NCBI GenBank assembly: GCA_022059125.1
Contig: JAEUWY010000002.1
Location: 2,356,001-2,420,000, forward strand
DNA from: Corynespora cassiicola
Taxonomy: Eukaryota; Ascomycota; Dothideomycetes; Pleosporales; Corynesporascaceae
DNA: 64,000 nt
Reading direction: 5' to 3'
Position 1 is the stretch's first letter, and each line of letters opens with the position of its first letter. The translations under genes were made by a program, and so were the position numbers. Positions 12,104 to 23,442 of this stretch are shown here, one piece after another. Under the pieces are notes generated by a model. It ran no database searches and had not been told where the DNA came from. It saw only the letters and a list, made by a program, of their open reading frames with translations.

Positions 12104-13219
12104 TTATTCAATCTCCCAGAATTCCCTGATGATTTTGGTGACCTCGGGGACTCTATCTCGGACCACACCATGGCCAGCCTGGGGCACTACAGTGACATTT
12201 TCGAAACCGAGCTCTGAAAGCTGCTGACTGTTACAAATGCCATCCAATTCACCTAAGACCACAAGATATGGGATGCCTGTACCCAGTGCCTGGGCGAAAT
12301 TGGTATCGGTATCCATCACACCGCCATCTCTGACTACTGCGACGACGGACGCAGTATGCCCCGGATGTTCCCGCATTTGCCATTCCTTCACTGCCTCAGC
12401 AACCACTTCGCCACTAGCAATACGTTCCTTCCAATCCGCAGGCACCACCAAGTCACCGCCCTCGAGCCATCTCACCACCCAGTCACGTGCTGCGATCTCA
12501 TCACCACCCCCGCGTAAGTGACCCTGCTCTTCTACAGAAAACTCGGCTCTTCGAATCAGTCCCGCGGGTGCTACCAATGTGAAGCTGCTGATCCGCGAAG
12601 AACGCGATGCCACATACCCGGCGGTGAGTGCGCCGCCAAACGAGAACCCCACGACATGCACCGTTGGCCAACCCAGCTTATCGAGCAGCTCGTCTAGCAA
12701 GCGGTGGAACAAGCTAGCCTCGTGAGGGATCTGGGGTGTGTCGCTTAGGCCGTGTCCCCAGAGATCTACGAGCGCAAAGTGGGAACGGGGATACAGCGCA
12801 TGTAGGGCGCGCGCTAGCGGAAGCATACCAAGCGCTGGCGTCTGCACGCCGTGGATGAACAGGACGCGGTCTGGAGCCTTATCACCTGTCGAGGGAGCAG
12901 AATTGGCGAGTCCTGGGATTTCATAGTAGGCAGCTTTTCCGACATCCGTGACCAGGTATTTCGCTGGGGGCAGTAGTGTACCGAAGGCCGCAGTGAAGGC
13001 CGCTTCGGAGGGGCCTGGGATCGGGGGCTCCGGTGTGCCCCTTGTGGCGCTGGGACGAGGCAGAGCGAATACTGAATCACTGAGAGGCATGGTGGATGCT
13101 GTGGGAATGAGTGCTGCGAGATGACGATGCAGGATCTTTCGCGATGCGGCTTTTATAAGCCTGGCGGATTTGTGGTTAGTAAGCACCGGCACGTAGTAGA
13201 AAATCGCATCACTATCCAT
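12104..13219 (-). CDS. Alpha/beta hydrolase
   Basis: An uninterrupted frame of 371 residues. The hydrolase fold is clear: oxyanion-hole region FIHGVQTP near residues 124-131, a D-WGHG loop, nucleophile elbow GFSFGG (G-x-S-x-G) near 194, acid region GELDG near 329, and catalytic histidine in QAGHGVV near 354. The first ATG (13219) gives an N-terminal extension rich in basic residues that could be a mitochondrial or other targeting segment. The second ATG at 13090 (MPLSDSVF) would remove 43 residues and is equally possible. Substrate unknown; fold relatives include epoxide hydrolases, esterases and peroxidases. Confidence 0.85.
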   Translation of the reverse strand: MDSDAIFYYVPVLTNHKSARLIKAASRKILHRHLAALIPTASTMPLSDSVFALPRPSATRGTPEPPIPGPSEAAFTAAFGTLLPPAKYLVTDVGKAAYYEIPGLANSAPSTGDKAPDRVLFIHGVQTPALGMLPLARALHALYPRSHFALVDLWGHGLSDTPQIPHEASLFHRLLDELLDKLGWPTVHVVGFSFGGALTAGYVASRSSRISSFTLVAPAGLIRRAEFSVEEQGHLRGGGDEIAARDWVVRWLEGGDLVVPADWKERIASGEVVAEAVKEWQMREHPGHTASVVAVVRDGGVMDTDTNFAQALGTGIPYLVVLGELDGICNSQQLSELGFENVTVVPQAGHGVVRDRVPEVTKIIREFWEIE

Positions 13220-13804
13220 CTACACCACCGAATATGTCAATAGTAACTTCCTTTGCTTTTTTCATCTTTGACCCCGAGGTTGAAACTATCCGTTGTACAC
13301 TTGGCTGAAAGATGAGTCATGCAGGTCTCTATCCATGTTTAAACCACGAAATTGACATTTCAAAATGTGTGCGTCAACTAGTCGAGATCAACAGTCTCAT
13401 AGGACAAAATTGTCTATCAGCTGATTAGATACATAGCCAGATTTACATGAATTATCTTCCTAATTTGGGTTGTTATTGCCCTGGATACCTTTTCCCCAAG
13501 TCAAGTTGCTTCGATCTATCTGGCTTGTAGGCAAAGCTTCTCCTGGTCCGAGGGGGTATTTCAATCGTAGACCATATACATATGCTCCGTATATGAGTGT
13601 CCGAAAAATTTATTAGTCTTCTAATGAATCAGTAATCGAATTCAGAGTGAAGGTGATACTTGCAGTGTTTGCGGTGGCAAAGATCTGATTTTTTCGACCT
13701 TTTCACCCATGTCGTGCAAGAGAGATTTGTCAGATATTATACTCAACTTATCCCTTTCAACCCGAGGTGTATCCCCAAAATTTATGCTTCGCACAAGATG
13801 GAGT
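13220..13804. other. Intergenic, no intact gene
   Basis: Upstream region of the hydrolase gene and downstream flank of the relic at 13805. Nothing else supported. Confidence 0.4.
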
Positions 13805-14632
13805 TTATCGTACCTCATGATCAAGAAGTGCTCCAACAATGTTTCCGCACATGGAAAGAGCCAGACTCCAACCGTTTTCTCGTTGACCCACGGGGAGCCA
13901 TGTCGTGACGTCTGATGACAACCTCCTTGCATCAATTTTCTTCCCATAGAAATCGAAATATGCAGTTCCAGATCTTTGGGTCCAGGTAGATCCGCTATGA
14001 AAGACATGGGCCCACGTGAAGGTTGGTAGGATATGTTTAATCCCTTCCCCGGGGGTACGTTCAAACTCAATAAGTAGATATAGCTCCCTCGAAGTGAAAT
14101 GTAACGATATCTTTTTGAACCCTTTGAACTTTTGTGCCTCTCCTTACATGTCAATATACGGCAAATCCATCAAGCGTGATTATGTACACACTAACGAATC
14201 CATCGTATAGAACTCTGCAACACTGGAACTCAAAATCGATGCCAAAACGTCTTGTCGAGTCTGTTTTTTAACGACAAGGAGTTTCTTGAAAGTGACCGGG
14301 GTCTCTTCGAACGAATTTGGCCCTCTACTAGGTGTTATCTGTGTATCGCAGACACTGCCAGGAGCTTCTTCTCGGTGCAGAAAGTCGACTCCTTTGGGCT
14401 ATGGGCCCGATCCATTTGCCATCCTATCTTTCCATATTCCATCAAGACTGAATCTCCCCCTAGTATCTCCCTCAGAAGTATGGAAACTGACTGGATCGCG
14501 AACTCAGGGTGCGCTCTTCCACCACGAACCTTCTCCGTTTGCCTCTTGAGCAATGAAAGAGCCGATAACAAGTGTAAAAAGAATTATCAGCACATCGCGG
14601 CCTGATGCGAAAAGTCGGAAACAAATCTCAAT
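13805..14632 (-). pseudogene. Nonsense-riddled gene relic with signal-peptide-like start
   Basis: One minus-strand frame stays protein-like for about 275 codons but is interrupted by TGA (14504-14506), TAG (14399-14401), TAA (14180-14182) and TAA (14144-14146) before its final TAA at 13805. Each internal stop is one C-to-T step from CGA, CAG, CAA or CAA. The upstream part is a strong hydrophobic segment (VLIILFTLVIGSFIAQEANG) without an ATG, like a signal peptide that lost its start. The C-terminal part includes LYLLIEFERTPGEG and GTAYFDFYGKKIDARR. Introns could hide some of the stops, but no set of good splice sites removes all of them. I do not recognise the family. Confidence 0.55.
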
Positions 14633-14698
14633 CTAAGATTGACCATACGACATACCCATCTTTCTACAACTACCACTCCCCCACCCCCTCTGCTAATC

Positions 14699-17600
14699 CT
14701 ACTTCTTCCCCTCCTCCACCACCGGCGCCTCTGGAACATCCACCGCCTCAACCTCCCACTTCATCCCCAGATACGCATCACTCAACACACCCACCCGAAT
14801 CCTCTTCCCCTGCACCTCCTCCGGCAGCGCAATCTTGGCTGTAGCCTGCAACTTCGCACTCCCAGCGCCCTTCCCAGCATCACCACCACCCCTCCCAGAA
14901 CCACTACCCCTCCCAGAACCACTACCCCTCCCAGAACCTCCACCTCTTCCAGAACCTCCACCTCTTCCAGAACCTCCTCCCCGCCCAGTTCCTCTTCCAC
15001 CCCTCCCACCGCCAAACTTACCCACATCATTCCACCCCACCCTCTTTAGCGCGACAAGTTCATCCGTCCCCGCATACGCCACGACGACGACAAACCCTTC
15101 CGTCTGCGGCTTCGGATACCGCGGCGCAAAAATGCGCACTCCATTCGGCCCCGCCCTCGCTGGGTTGACCCGCGCCAAACTCACAGTGACAGACACCGCA
15201 TTCACGCTGCCAACTTCTAGCTTGAGGACCGGCAGCCGGGACACAGGCTCTGTGAAGCGTTTCAGCGCTGCCGGCGCCACGCCTGCGAGCCGCGCTGCCT
15301 TTTCGAGAACTTGAGGTGGGGCGGTCGTGGCCTCGATTAGCGTCTTCGGACTAGCCTTGGGATGTTCGAGGCGTTTCTTTTCGAGGTCTATGTCTACGCC
15401 CGGGAAGAGGGATAGAGGGCCATCGGTAGGCCAGCGGGCGGATTTGATAGCTTGGAGGAGGGTGACCATCATCTCGCATGACGAGAGATATCCGAGTTCG
15501 GTCAGGACGTCGATGGAGGCTTGCACGATACGAATACTTTGGTCGAGGACGCTGGTCTGATCGCCAACGTAGTCGGAGATGGGGAGGTCGATGCGCGAGA
15601 AGTGGGCTTGGAGGAGGAGGAAGGCTTTTACGTGGGGGTCCCACATTGGGAGGCCGAAATCGTCGGCGGGGAAGGGGAGCGCGTTGGATAGTTCGACGTT
15701 GATGAGGTCTTCGTTGTGGCGGACTGGGAGCTCGTCGTATTCTGTTGCATGGCTGACCCAGCGCAGGACGTCGGAGAAGGTGGCATCGCGCTTGGCGTGC
15801 GCGACGAGATAGCGGATAGTCTTGTGCGAGAGATAGTAGTAGCTCATAATCTTTCCGAGCGGAGTCGGGTCGATGTCCCCGGTTCCGAGTATTGAGATAC
15901 ACGATGAGTCACTCAGCTCCTTGAGTGACGTTTCAACCAGCTCAATCATGTAGTCATTGGCCAGAGTCTGGGCAGCAATAGTATTGTGCTCTTCGGCAGA
16001 GATTTCAAGTCCATAGAATGACGGGTTCTTATGCAACCTCCTGAAGAAAAAGGTCCAAGTCAAATAGTCGAGCGCATCCTGTTTCGTTGCAATGGTGCCT
16101 GCAGATATTTCAGCTCCCAGATGGTTGTCCAACACCTTGTGCAAGGTGGACTCGACTGGGAAACCTGTGTGCAAGAAGTGCTTGTAAAACTCCTTCTTAG
16201 CTTCTTGTGTAAAGATACGGGCGATTCCGGAGGTGTCGAACTGAGGACGGCCAGCACGACCCAGCATCTGCAACACATCGGTGAGATCCATGTCTTTGTA
16301 GCCTTCGGTCTTGGCGTCAAAGAACTGAGTACCCTTTACTACAACCAGATGGGCAGGCAAGTTGACACCCCATGCCAGAGTACTCGTGGCTACGAGGATC
16401 TGGATCTTGTTGTGCAAGTAAAGCTCCTCCGACAGTTGACGATCAGACTCGACAAGACCAGCATGATGGAGGCCAATGCCAAAGCTCAAAGCCTCGCGAA
16501 GAGCTTCATCCTTGACACGCGCAAGGTTGAGGTTGAGATCCTCTTCAGACATGTGCAAAAAGCGGCGGGGGTTGTCTTCCATACCGCAAAAATTGATGAG
16601 GTCTCGCGCGGTGAGTCGAGTCTGGCGTCGAGAGGCAACGAACACAATGACCGGCTTCTCCGGGGAATGAGCCTTGATCGCTAGGAAAGTAGGACGGTTC
16701 ATGGATTGCATGAGGGGACAGAACCCGCGCTGCTCTGGGAAGCCATCGATGAAGATTTCCAATGGAACAGGACGAACGGAGTGTCGGAAGTTGAACAGAC
16801 CCTCCTTGACACCCAGCCAGTTGCCTAGATCCGTCGCATTCGCGCATGCAGTAGACATTCCAAGCAGGCGAACCGAACCCTTGCTCTGAGATGCAATGTA
16901 GTTCATACGAGAAACGATGATTTCTAGAATAGGTCCTCGATCGCCGCCAAGCAGATGGATTTCATCGATAATGACCAGACTGACTTGACGGACATAGCCT
17001 CGAGTCTGCCAGCTTCGACTGATACCGTCCCACTTTTCAGGAGTCGTGATGATGATGTCCGCATCGCGAATAGTGCGTGTGTCGGGTGTGTTGTCACCGG
17101 TCAACTCGACCAATCTCAAGCCCATCGGACCAGCTAGACGTTTACCCCAGTCCTGGACTCGCTCTCGCACAAGAGCCTTCATGGGTGCAATGTAAACCAC
17201 TTTCGAGCCCGGCTTCTCCCGGAACGCCCACCACATGGCAAGCTCTGCAGCCACAGTCTTGCCACTACCAGTGGGGGAGCCGAGGAGAACATTGGCAGGA
17301 GTGTGATAGAGGCAGTGGAAAATTTGGGTCTGCATGGGATTGAAATACTGGAAACGTTGTCCATAAAGTTCCTCCAAGAGTGGATTCTTCAAAGCTGAGA
17401 TGGGAAGAGGCTGGAGATCCAAGAGATCCGTGTACACGCTCTCGGTGTCTGGTCGGATAAGGTGCTGGAACGAAATAGGATGTACAGTCTCCGCGCCGAG
17501 CCAGCGATCAGAAACAGCTCGAACATAGATTTGAGATGGCAGAGGATCTGAAAGTGGAATGGTAAAGTTTAGCTCATGATCATCGTACAGCTTCTTTCGC

Positions 17601-20600
17601 GAGAGAATGAAGAACTCGTGATGGAAGATTTCGGACGTCTCCGAGTTCTCCACCCAAATCCAAAAAGACTCCGACGTTCCGTGGTGACGGTCATTCCATT
17701 TGAATTCGGGAGTGAGCCAGAGCTTAATGCGAAGAACATCGCGATTGAGGGGTGCGATTTCGGACTCGATGCTGAGAGTAGGGAAATTGTCCAAAATCTT
17801 GGAAATCACAGTGCCCATCTTCTTGTTGTGGACCAGCTCGCCAATCTCTGCCGGCTCCATATCGCGCAGGGATGCGATGGAAGGAAACTTTTGGTCGAGC
17901 TGACGCAGCACTGGTTGGGGAAGATCAAACTGATGCAGGGGATGCTCAATCGACCACACCTGGCGCTCAATGGATTGGCAAAGACTCAGCAAGACCAAGC
18001 ACTGGAAGCCCCAGCGACGGTTCAGAGCAATCATGAAGAGGGCTCTGGCGATTCGAGCGGCATTCTGCGTGATGTAGTTGGTGTCGGAAACCAATGTAAA
18101 GTCTTCCAGCCTCGCCCTCGAGATGTGGGCTTGCAAAAGAACATTGGTCTTGCCGTGCGGTGTGCCAACGCCTCCCTTGACCTCAGTCACAACATAGCCC
18201 TCCTCTTGCAACGCCGTGAGCTCTTTTTCTTCCGAATCGCGAGATTGCACTTGGTCAAATTCACCACTCATGCTGACCATGGCCAAGGCGTCGGCATCAG
18301 ATGCCCTCGGTCTCATGATGGCATTGAAAATCTCGATACTGGTTTGCTGTACATAGAACTGGCTGGCAATGCGACCCGTGTCCTTGGCTCTAAGATCTTC
18401 AGTAGTCTCGTTGAAGATGATCATTTGACTCTTTTGCAAGACTCGTGCAGCATCAATGATGAGTTTGCGACGTCGCTGGACGAGCTGTGGGTCATCTCGA
18501 ATTTCTGCCCACTCGATGCCGTAGTTGAGTGGACTCTTCTGCATGCGGACAAAGAGGTAAGAGTATCCAAGCCATTGGACGGCTTCCTGTACTGTTGTTA
18601 CTGTTCCAAGTGAAATCTCAGCGTTGAGGTTATCCACAAGCTTGGCCGAGAAACGCGACTCAATGGGTTGTTGTTCCGTGACAGCCTTGAGGTAGTGATC
18701 AAGTCTGTCATGCGTTGTGCAAATGAAACCAATACCGGTATCCTGGAATTGGGGTCGACCGGCACGACCAAAGATTTGGAGTACATCGAGAATGCCCAGA
18801 TCAGTAAACTTTCCTTCTTGAGCGTTGTAGACTTGGGTGCCCTTGATCAACACAGCGGCGGCTGGCAAGTTGACACCCCAGGCCAAAGTAGCTGTACAGC
18901 ACAGCACCTTGATGACGCCTTCGGAGAAAAGTCGTTCGACGAGATTACGGTCAGAACGGGGCATACCGGCGTGGTGGGTGCCCATGCCCTTGGCAAGAAG
19001 CTCTCTGAGCTCACGGCCTTTGGACTGCTTCATGTCGCGTACAGCCGAATCATAGCGCGGGTGGTTGGTGGGATCGAAAAGGTCGGTGAGCAACTCCTCG
19101 GTAGCCTTTTCATACAGCATTCTTGCCGTCTTGAAAGTATCCTTGCGCGAGTGGACAAACACCATGACTTGGTGTCCCAACTTGAGCATGTCAGTGACCT
19201 TATCAAACGCCACCTTTTCGAGGTTCTCCCTGGACTTGGCAGAACCCGGTTTGCCTTTGGCTCCAATAAAGTGCTGCTCGAGAGGAACTGGACGAAAAGA
19301 AGCGTCAAAATAGAACAGTCCCGCCATCTTGTTGACACGCAAAAAGTCTGCTACATCAACATAGTTCGGCAGTGTCGCGGACAATCCGACGATTCGAATC
19401 AGTGACTGGGTACTTTCAACCTGCCTCTGAGTTCTGGCAACCAAGCTCTCCAAGACGGCACCACGCTCATCGTGCAGCATGTGCACCTCATCAATGATGA
19501 GCAGGCGAACCTTTTGTACCAGTTCGGTATCACCAGTACTCTTCCTGGTGACGACGTCCCACTTTTCGGGAGTTGTGACAATGATTTGGGTGTCCATGAT
19601 CTCAGCCTTGGTGAGATGCATGTCTCCGGTAAGTTCGCGTGCTTTGATGCCAAGCCAGGCAAGACGTTTGCCCAACTTGTCAGTGACTTCGGCCGCAAGA
19701 GCCTTCATGGGGGCTACATAGATGATCTTGAAGTCCTCTGCGAGGACAGTGAAGTCAGTGGCATCTGGTTCCTCAATGGGGTTTGGGACGACATATTTGG
19801 CAACCGTGTTGAGGATGGTGAGCATGGCTGCGTCCGTTTTACCAGCACCGGTGGGGGCACAAATAAGCATATTCTCGCTCGTCTTGTATGCAACAGGGTA
19901 TACCAGGCTTTGCATGCGATTGAGTGACTTGTAGCCTTTGAAGGTCCGCTGGCAGAGGCCATCTAGCTCGCTAATCTCAATCAATCTGCGGCCCTTGCCC
20001 AGGGTGCCAACGGCCGCGGCTGGGATGGTGTACTCTTCGTACACATTGTCGTCAGTGTGCGTACTGTTCGGGGGCAAAGCATATTTCTTTCCATAAGCAG
20101 ACAATTTGTTGCCAGACTCATGCGTCTTGTACACATGGGGATACTTGGGGCCAGTGCGGTCAAGAGCCGGGGCCAGGGCCGCGTGCTTGTGCTCCCAGTC
20201 TTGCTCACGAAGGGCCTCTGCACGCTCAGCTTTGGTCTGTAGGCGGCCAACGATACTATGATCCGGCTCTGGGGCATGCAAAGAGCGGGTAATCTCTTGG
20301 CGATGAGCGATCAAATCGGCCACCAGATCAAGTTCTCCATAACCAACAATGTCAGCCAGCATCATCTGCAGCTCCTCGTCTGTCCCACCATCAGTGATGT
20401 ATTCTATGGGGCTTGTAAGAGTAACAAACCATTGCTGTCGCTGGACAGAATTGCGATAATCTGGTCGGTGAGAGCGGCGGCATCGAGACCAGAGCTCCTT
20501 ACAGCAACCTCAGCACACATGGCCGCCAGCCACTGCTTGTCATACAGAGACGCGGCGGCCGGAGCAACAGGGTAGTCATCAAGTTGATCACTGCTGTACT

Positions 20601-20805
20601 CTTCGTCGTACTCGTCACTAATGACATCCCAAATGTCTTCACCACTGGCAGTTCCCGAGAAATCATCATCATCAAAGTCGATGTCATCACCGTAGGCTGG
20701 GGGCCTGTCGCCTTCTGCCGGGAGGTCGAGCTCTGCAATGGCCTTGCGCATGGCGGCCAGCTGCTCCAGCCACTGGGCCTGCGCCATACCTAGGGAGGCG
20801 GACAT
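14699..20805 (-). CDS. SLH1: Slh1/ASCC3-type Ski2-like RNA helicase
   Basis: Exon 1 is 20805-20430; a 50-nt intron (20429-20380, GTTTGT...GACAG) joins in phase to exon 2, 20379-14699. Product 2018 residues. It has two tandem helicase cassettes: APTGAGKT near 300 and DEVH near 422, then GSPTGSGKT near 1159 and DEIH near 1262, each followed by winged-helix and Sec63 modules. The motif ISELDGLCQRTFKGYKSLNR and the overall length fit Slh1/ASCC3 rather than the spliceosomal paralogue Brr2. Slh1 is the helicase of the RQT complex, which splits collided ribosomes in quality control. The start MSASLGMAQAQWLEQLAAM was chosen from the family N-terminus; the frame is open to an upstream ATG at 20955. 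Odd feature: a Gly/Arg/Ser repeat near residues 1912-1963 interrupts the last Sec63 domain. Confidence 0.93.
14868..15022 (-). repeat. Coding RGG-type minisatellite inside the helicase gene
   Basis: On the plus strand, 15-24 nt units such as CTCCCAGAACCACTACC recur. On the coding strand they encode repeated SGRGGG and SGRGSG units. All units keep the frame. Confidence 0.8.
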
Positions 20806-21149
20806 TTTGAATGGCGCAATATAGGATCCGGGTGGTTGATTGTGGATGTTTGTCTCGTCGTCGTCGAGGTTTTCCCAAGACTGATGGCTTGGCAAGGGAA
20901 GGGCGGAGGGCGGCGAGCCACCAGGCTGCCCCGCCATGTGGCTGGTGAATGACATAATCACAGGCACCAGCCACAGCCCTCTGGCGCCAGATGAAGCCTG
21001 AGCGGGTCGACACCCGTCATACCTCCACGACACGCGCGCGACCTGCTCGACCCCCTCTGCCTGCTCGCAAGCTGCCCTGAATCTGCCACGGACCTGCCGC
21101 TCACCTCCCTCTTTTCCCTTTTACAAGTAAAACTTGACCGCCCGCCACC

Positions 21150-21991
21150 ATGAAGGTCTACTACATCGGCGTAGGTAGCTCACCGCCCGTCCAGATGCGG
21201 CCTGCTGATAGCGTATCCAGGTCCACAAGAAGGAGGACAAGGAGTCGATAGAGTTGGCAAAGGCGTCCGACTTGTCCGAGTTCAACTATTTTATCAGATC
21301 GCAAGTCGGCAACCTGGTAAGCCGTGCCTCCTCTCGACCCATCTGCGCCGTACTGACATGCCCCATAGCTGAGCGTCTTCACCGGCACCGCCGCCGCACG
21401 CACACCGCCAGGCAAAGGACTTCAGATCGAGCAAGAGGCTCTTGGAAAGCGTACGTCGGTCGCGCAGCTTATTGAACGTGGCTGACCACCCTTTCCAGAA
21501 TATGTCTTCCACACCTTCAGCCACAGGGCGGGCATCACCGCCGTCGTCATCACCGACAAAGAATACCCCGGCCGCATTGCGCTTTCGCTCGCCATGAAGG
21601 TCGCGGACGAGTTCACCGCCAAGTACCCTGCCTCCGCATACGCCAACATCACCCAAGCCTCGCTCGCCAACAACCCAAACCCGCTCCCATACCCCGAACT
21701 CAACGCCCTCCTCACCAAGTACCAGAACCCAGACGATGCCGACAACATCTCCAAGATTCAGAAGGAGCTCGACGAGACCATGGTCATTGTGCACAAGACT
21801 TTGGACAGCGTCTTGGAGCGTGGAGAGAAGATTGACAGTCTGGTGCAAAAGAGCGACGCACTGAGCTCTCAGAGCAAAATGTTCTACACCCAGGTAGGTC
21901 TTCGATGTTCGCGCCAGTTGTCCTTCCAAGGAGTCCGGCTGACAATTTGAAACAGGCAAAGAAGCAGAACTCGTGCTGCGTGGTCATGTAA
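21150..21991 (+). CDS. YKT6: Prenylated v-SNARE Ykt6
   Basis: Five exons: 21150-21170, 21221-21316, 21369-21450, 21499-21893 and 21956-21991. All junctions are GT-AG and in phase, giving 209 residues. The ATG has a GCCACC context. The N-terminus (MKVYYIG, then DLSEFNYFIRSQVGN) is the longin domain, residues about 1-135. The SNARE core follows with its central arginine in HKTLDSVLERGEKID, and the protein ends in NSCCVVM. This is a CAAX farnesylation site (CVVM) next to a palmitoylated-type cysteine, diagnostic for Ykt6. Ykt6 acts in ER-Golgi, vacuolar and autophagosome fusion. The gene is divergent from SLH1 with about 340 nt between the start codons. Confidence 0.95.
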
Positions 21992-22353
21992 ATGTCAGTC
22001 CAGCGATATCTCTCAGTCTTTTCGGAGTTCTTGGCGGGCCGGCTTTTCCTACGATTCACATAATCTCGCATACCTATGACGAATTGCATACCAGTCACCA
22101 ATCCATTCGTTCATGATTCCGTGTCTATTCTTGCTTGCACTATGGATTCTTGCAAGTGACTTGAGCCATCTTGATCCATGTACGCTCTCGTCAGTGGTCT
22201 CAGCTGGGGTCACGTCTGGGCCGATGCTCACTTTGGGATATGTGTCTTGAATTAAATTGTTTTGAATATTAGGGTATCTTGGGGTATCGTCTGAGGTAAT
22301 GGAGAGAGAACTGATGCGAGCTAATACAGTGACGGAAAGAAACTGCCAACCTG
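21992..22353. other. Intergenic between convergent genes
   Basis: 3' flanks of YKT6 and of the minus-strand gene at 22354. Nothing else seen. Confidence 0.5.
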
Positions 22354-23442
22354 CTAGCCAAACTCGATGAAGCCAACATCGTCTTCTTCCATGTCCTCGA
22401 CCTGGTCCGACATGGGCTCATCGTCTGAGTACTCGCCATCACTCTCCTCGTCATCCTCATTCTCACCCACGTCCTCCCATTCGTCTTCGCCACAGTCGAT
22501 TCCTTCCATACCCCCATTTTCCATGGCCTGGCTGTACATGGCGAAGTCTTCAACGGCCTCAAACGTTTCCGTGTCATTCTCAGTGCCGGGTTTGCCGTTT
22601 TCTCGCGGGCTGGTTCCGGAGCTTGTGTTTTCAAATTCCTTGTCGGAATGATACTTTCCAGGCTCGTACCGCGGCGAGCTTCTCCAAAAACGAGTCGTGT
22701 GTCGGCCGCGCTCAAAGCACGTATCCTCTGCAAATCTAACGCCCTTCTTTGCCGTGCGGTTATTGGAGTTGTGTTTTGCCGATAAGTTACTTGCATACTG
22801 GACGCTAGTCCAATACTTTTGGGCGGCGAGCTGTGCAGTCTGGAGACTGGAATGGTGGCCGTGGAGGTTATGTCGGTTTTGCTCCTGCTGCTCTTGCATG
22901 GCAGCGTCTTCAATCATGCCCAGATCGCGCGCCAGGTCCAGTTTTCCGAGATACCAGGCGCGGAACGTCCACTCGTGGATGGAATCTGAAACCAGGTGCA
23001 CGCCCGTGTCGCCGCCCTCGCGGTCCAGGACCTGCGTCAACAGATCCATGTACACGATGTGGCACTCGACGGTACAAACCGGACACTTTCCGCCGGGACA
23101 CCGCACCGCGGGATGGACGGCGTGCCCACAGGTCGCAACGCTGTCCTGGGCGTCGCCTTTGGCCGCGCCGCCGGGCTTGCTGGGATTGATGTGCGCGGCC
23201 AGATCGGCAAAGGGGGACTCGAAGGTGCCATCGGAGAAGTAGCCCGAGTCGATTGTGGTGGTCTCCTCGGAAAGCCAGGCCTGGAAGTCGGAATACTCGG
23301 TTGCGGAGGGCAGGCTGCCGACGTGCCGGGAAGGCAGGTTTTGCACCGTGCTCTGCCATTTGCGATATTTTTTGAGATGTCGCTTGGAGAGGAGTAGGCT
23401 GGCGGGTAGGGCGCGGCGGGCGTCGGCAGTGGTGGCCGGCAT
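22354..23442 (-). CDS. Conserved hypothetical protein, acidic C-terminus
   Basis: A single exon of 362 residues from MPATTADARRALP. The upstream frame (to 23754) is low-complexity and probably 5' leader. A Cys/His cluster near residues 105-125 (CGHAVHPAVRCPGGKCPVC, then ECH) could bind zinc. It is followed by a predicted helical core (EWTFRAWYLGKLDLARDLG) and a basic motif KKGVRFAEDTCFERG. The last ~70 residues are strongly acidic. The KGVRFAED element resembles PP1-docking or phosphosite-type linear motifs, but this is only a pattern observation. No characterised family was recognised; localisation is probably nuclear or cytosolic. Confidence 0.7.
   Translation of the reverse strand: MPATTADARRALPASLLLSKRHLKKYRKWQSTVQNLPSRHVGSLPSATEYSDFQAWLSEETTTIDSGYFSDGTFESPFADLAAHINPSKPGGAAKGDAQDSVATCGHAVHPAVRCPGGKCPVCTVECHIVYMDLLTQVLDREGGDTGVHLVSDSIHEWTFRAWYLGKLDLARDLGMIEDAAMQEQQEQNRHNLHGHHSSLQTAQLAAQKYWTSVQYASNLSAKHNSNNRTAKKGVRFAEDTCFERGRHTTRFWRSSPRYEPGKYHSDKEFENTSSGTSPRENGKPGTENDTETFEAVEDFAMYSQAMENGGMEGIDCGEDEWEDVGENEDDEESDGEYSDDEPMSDQVEDMEEDDVGFIEFG

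Noticed and set aside
13642..14154. 170-codon minus-strand frame
   Set aside because: It overlaps the relic at 13805-14632 in another frame; the relic frame has better protein character, so this one is treated as a shadow.
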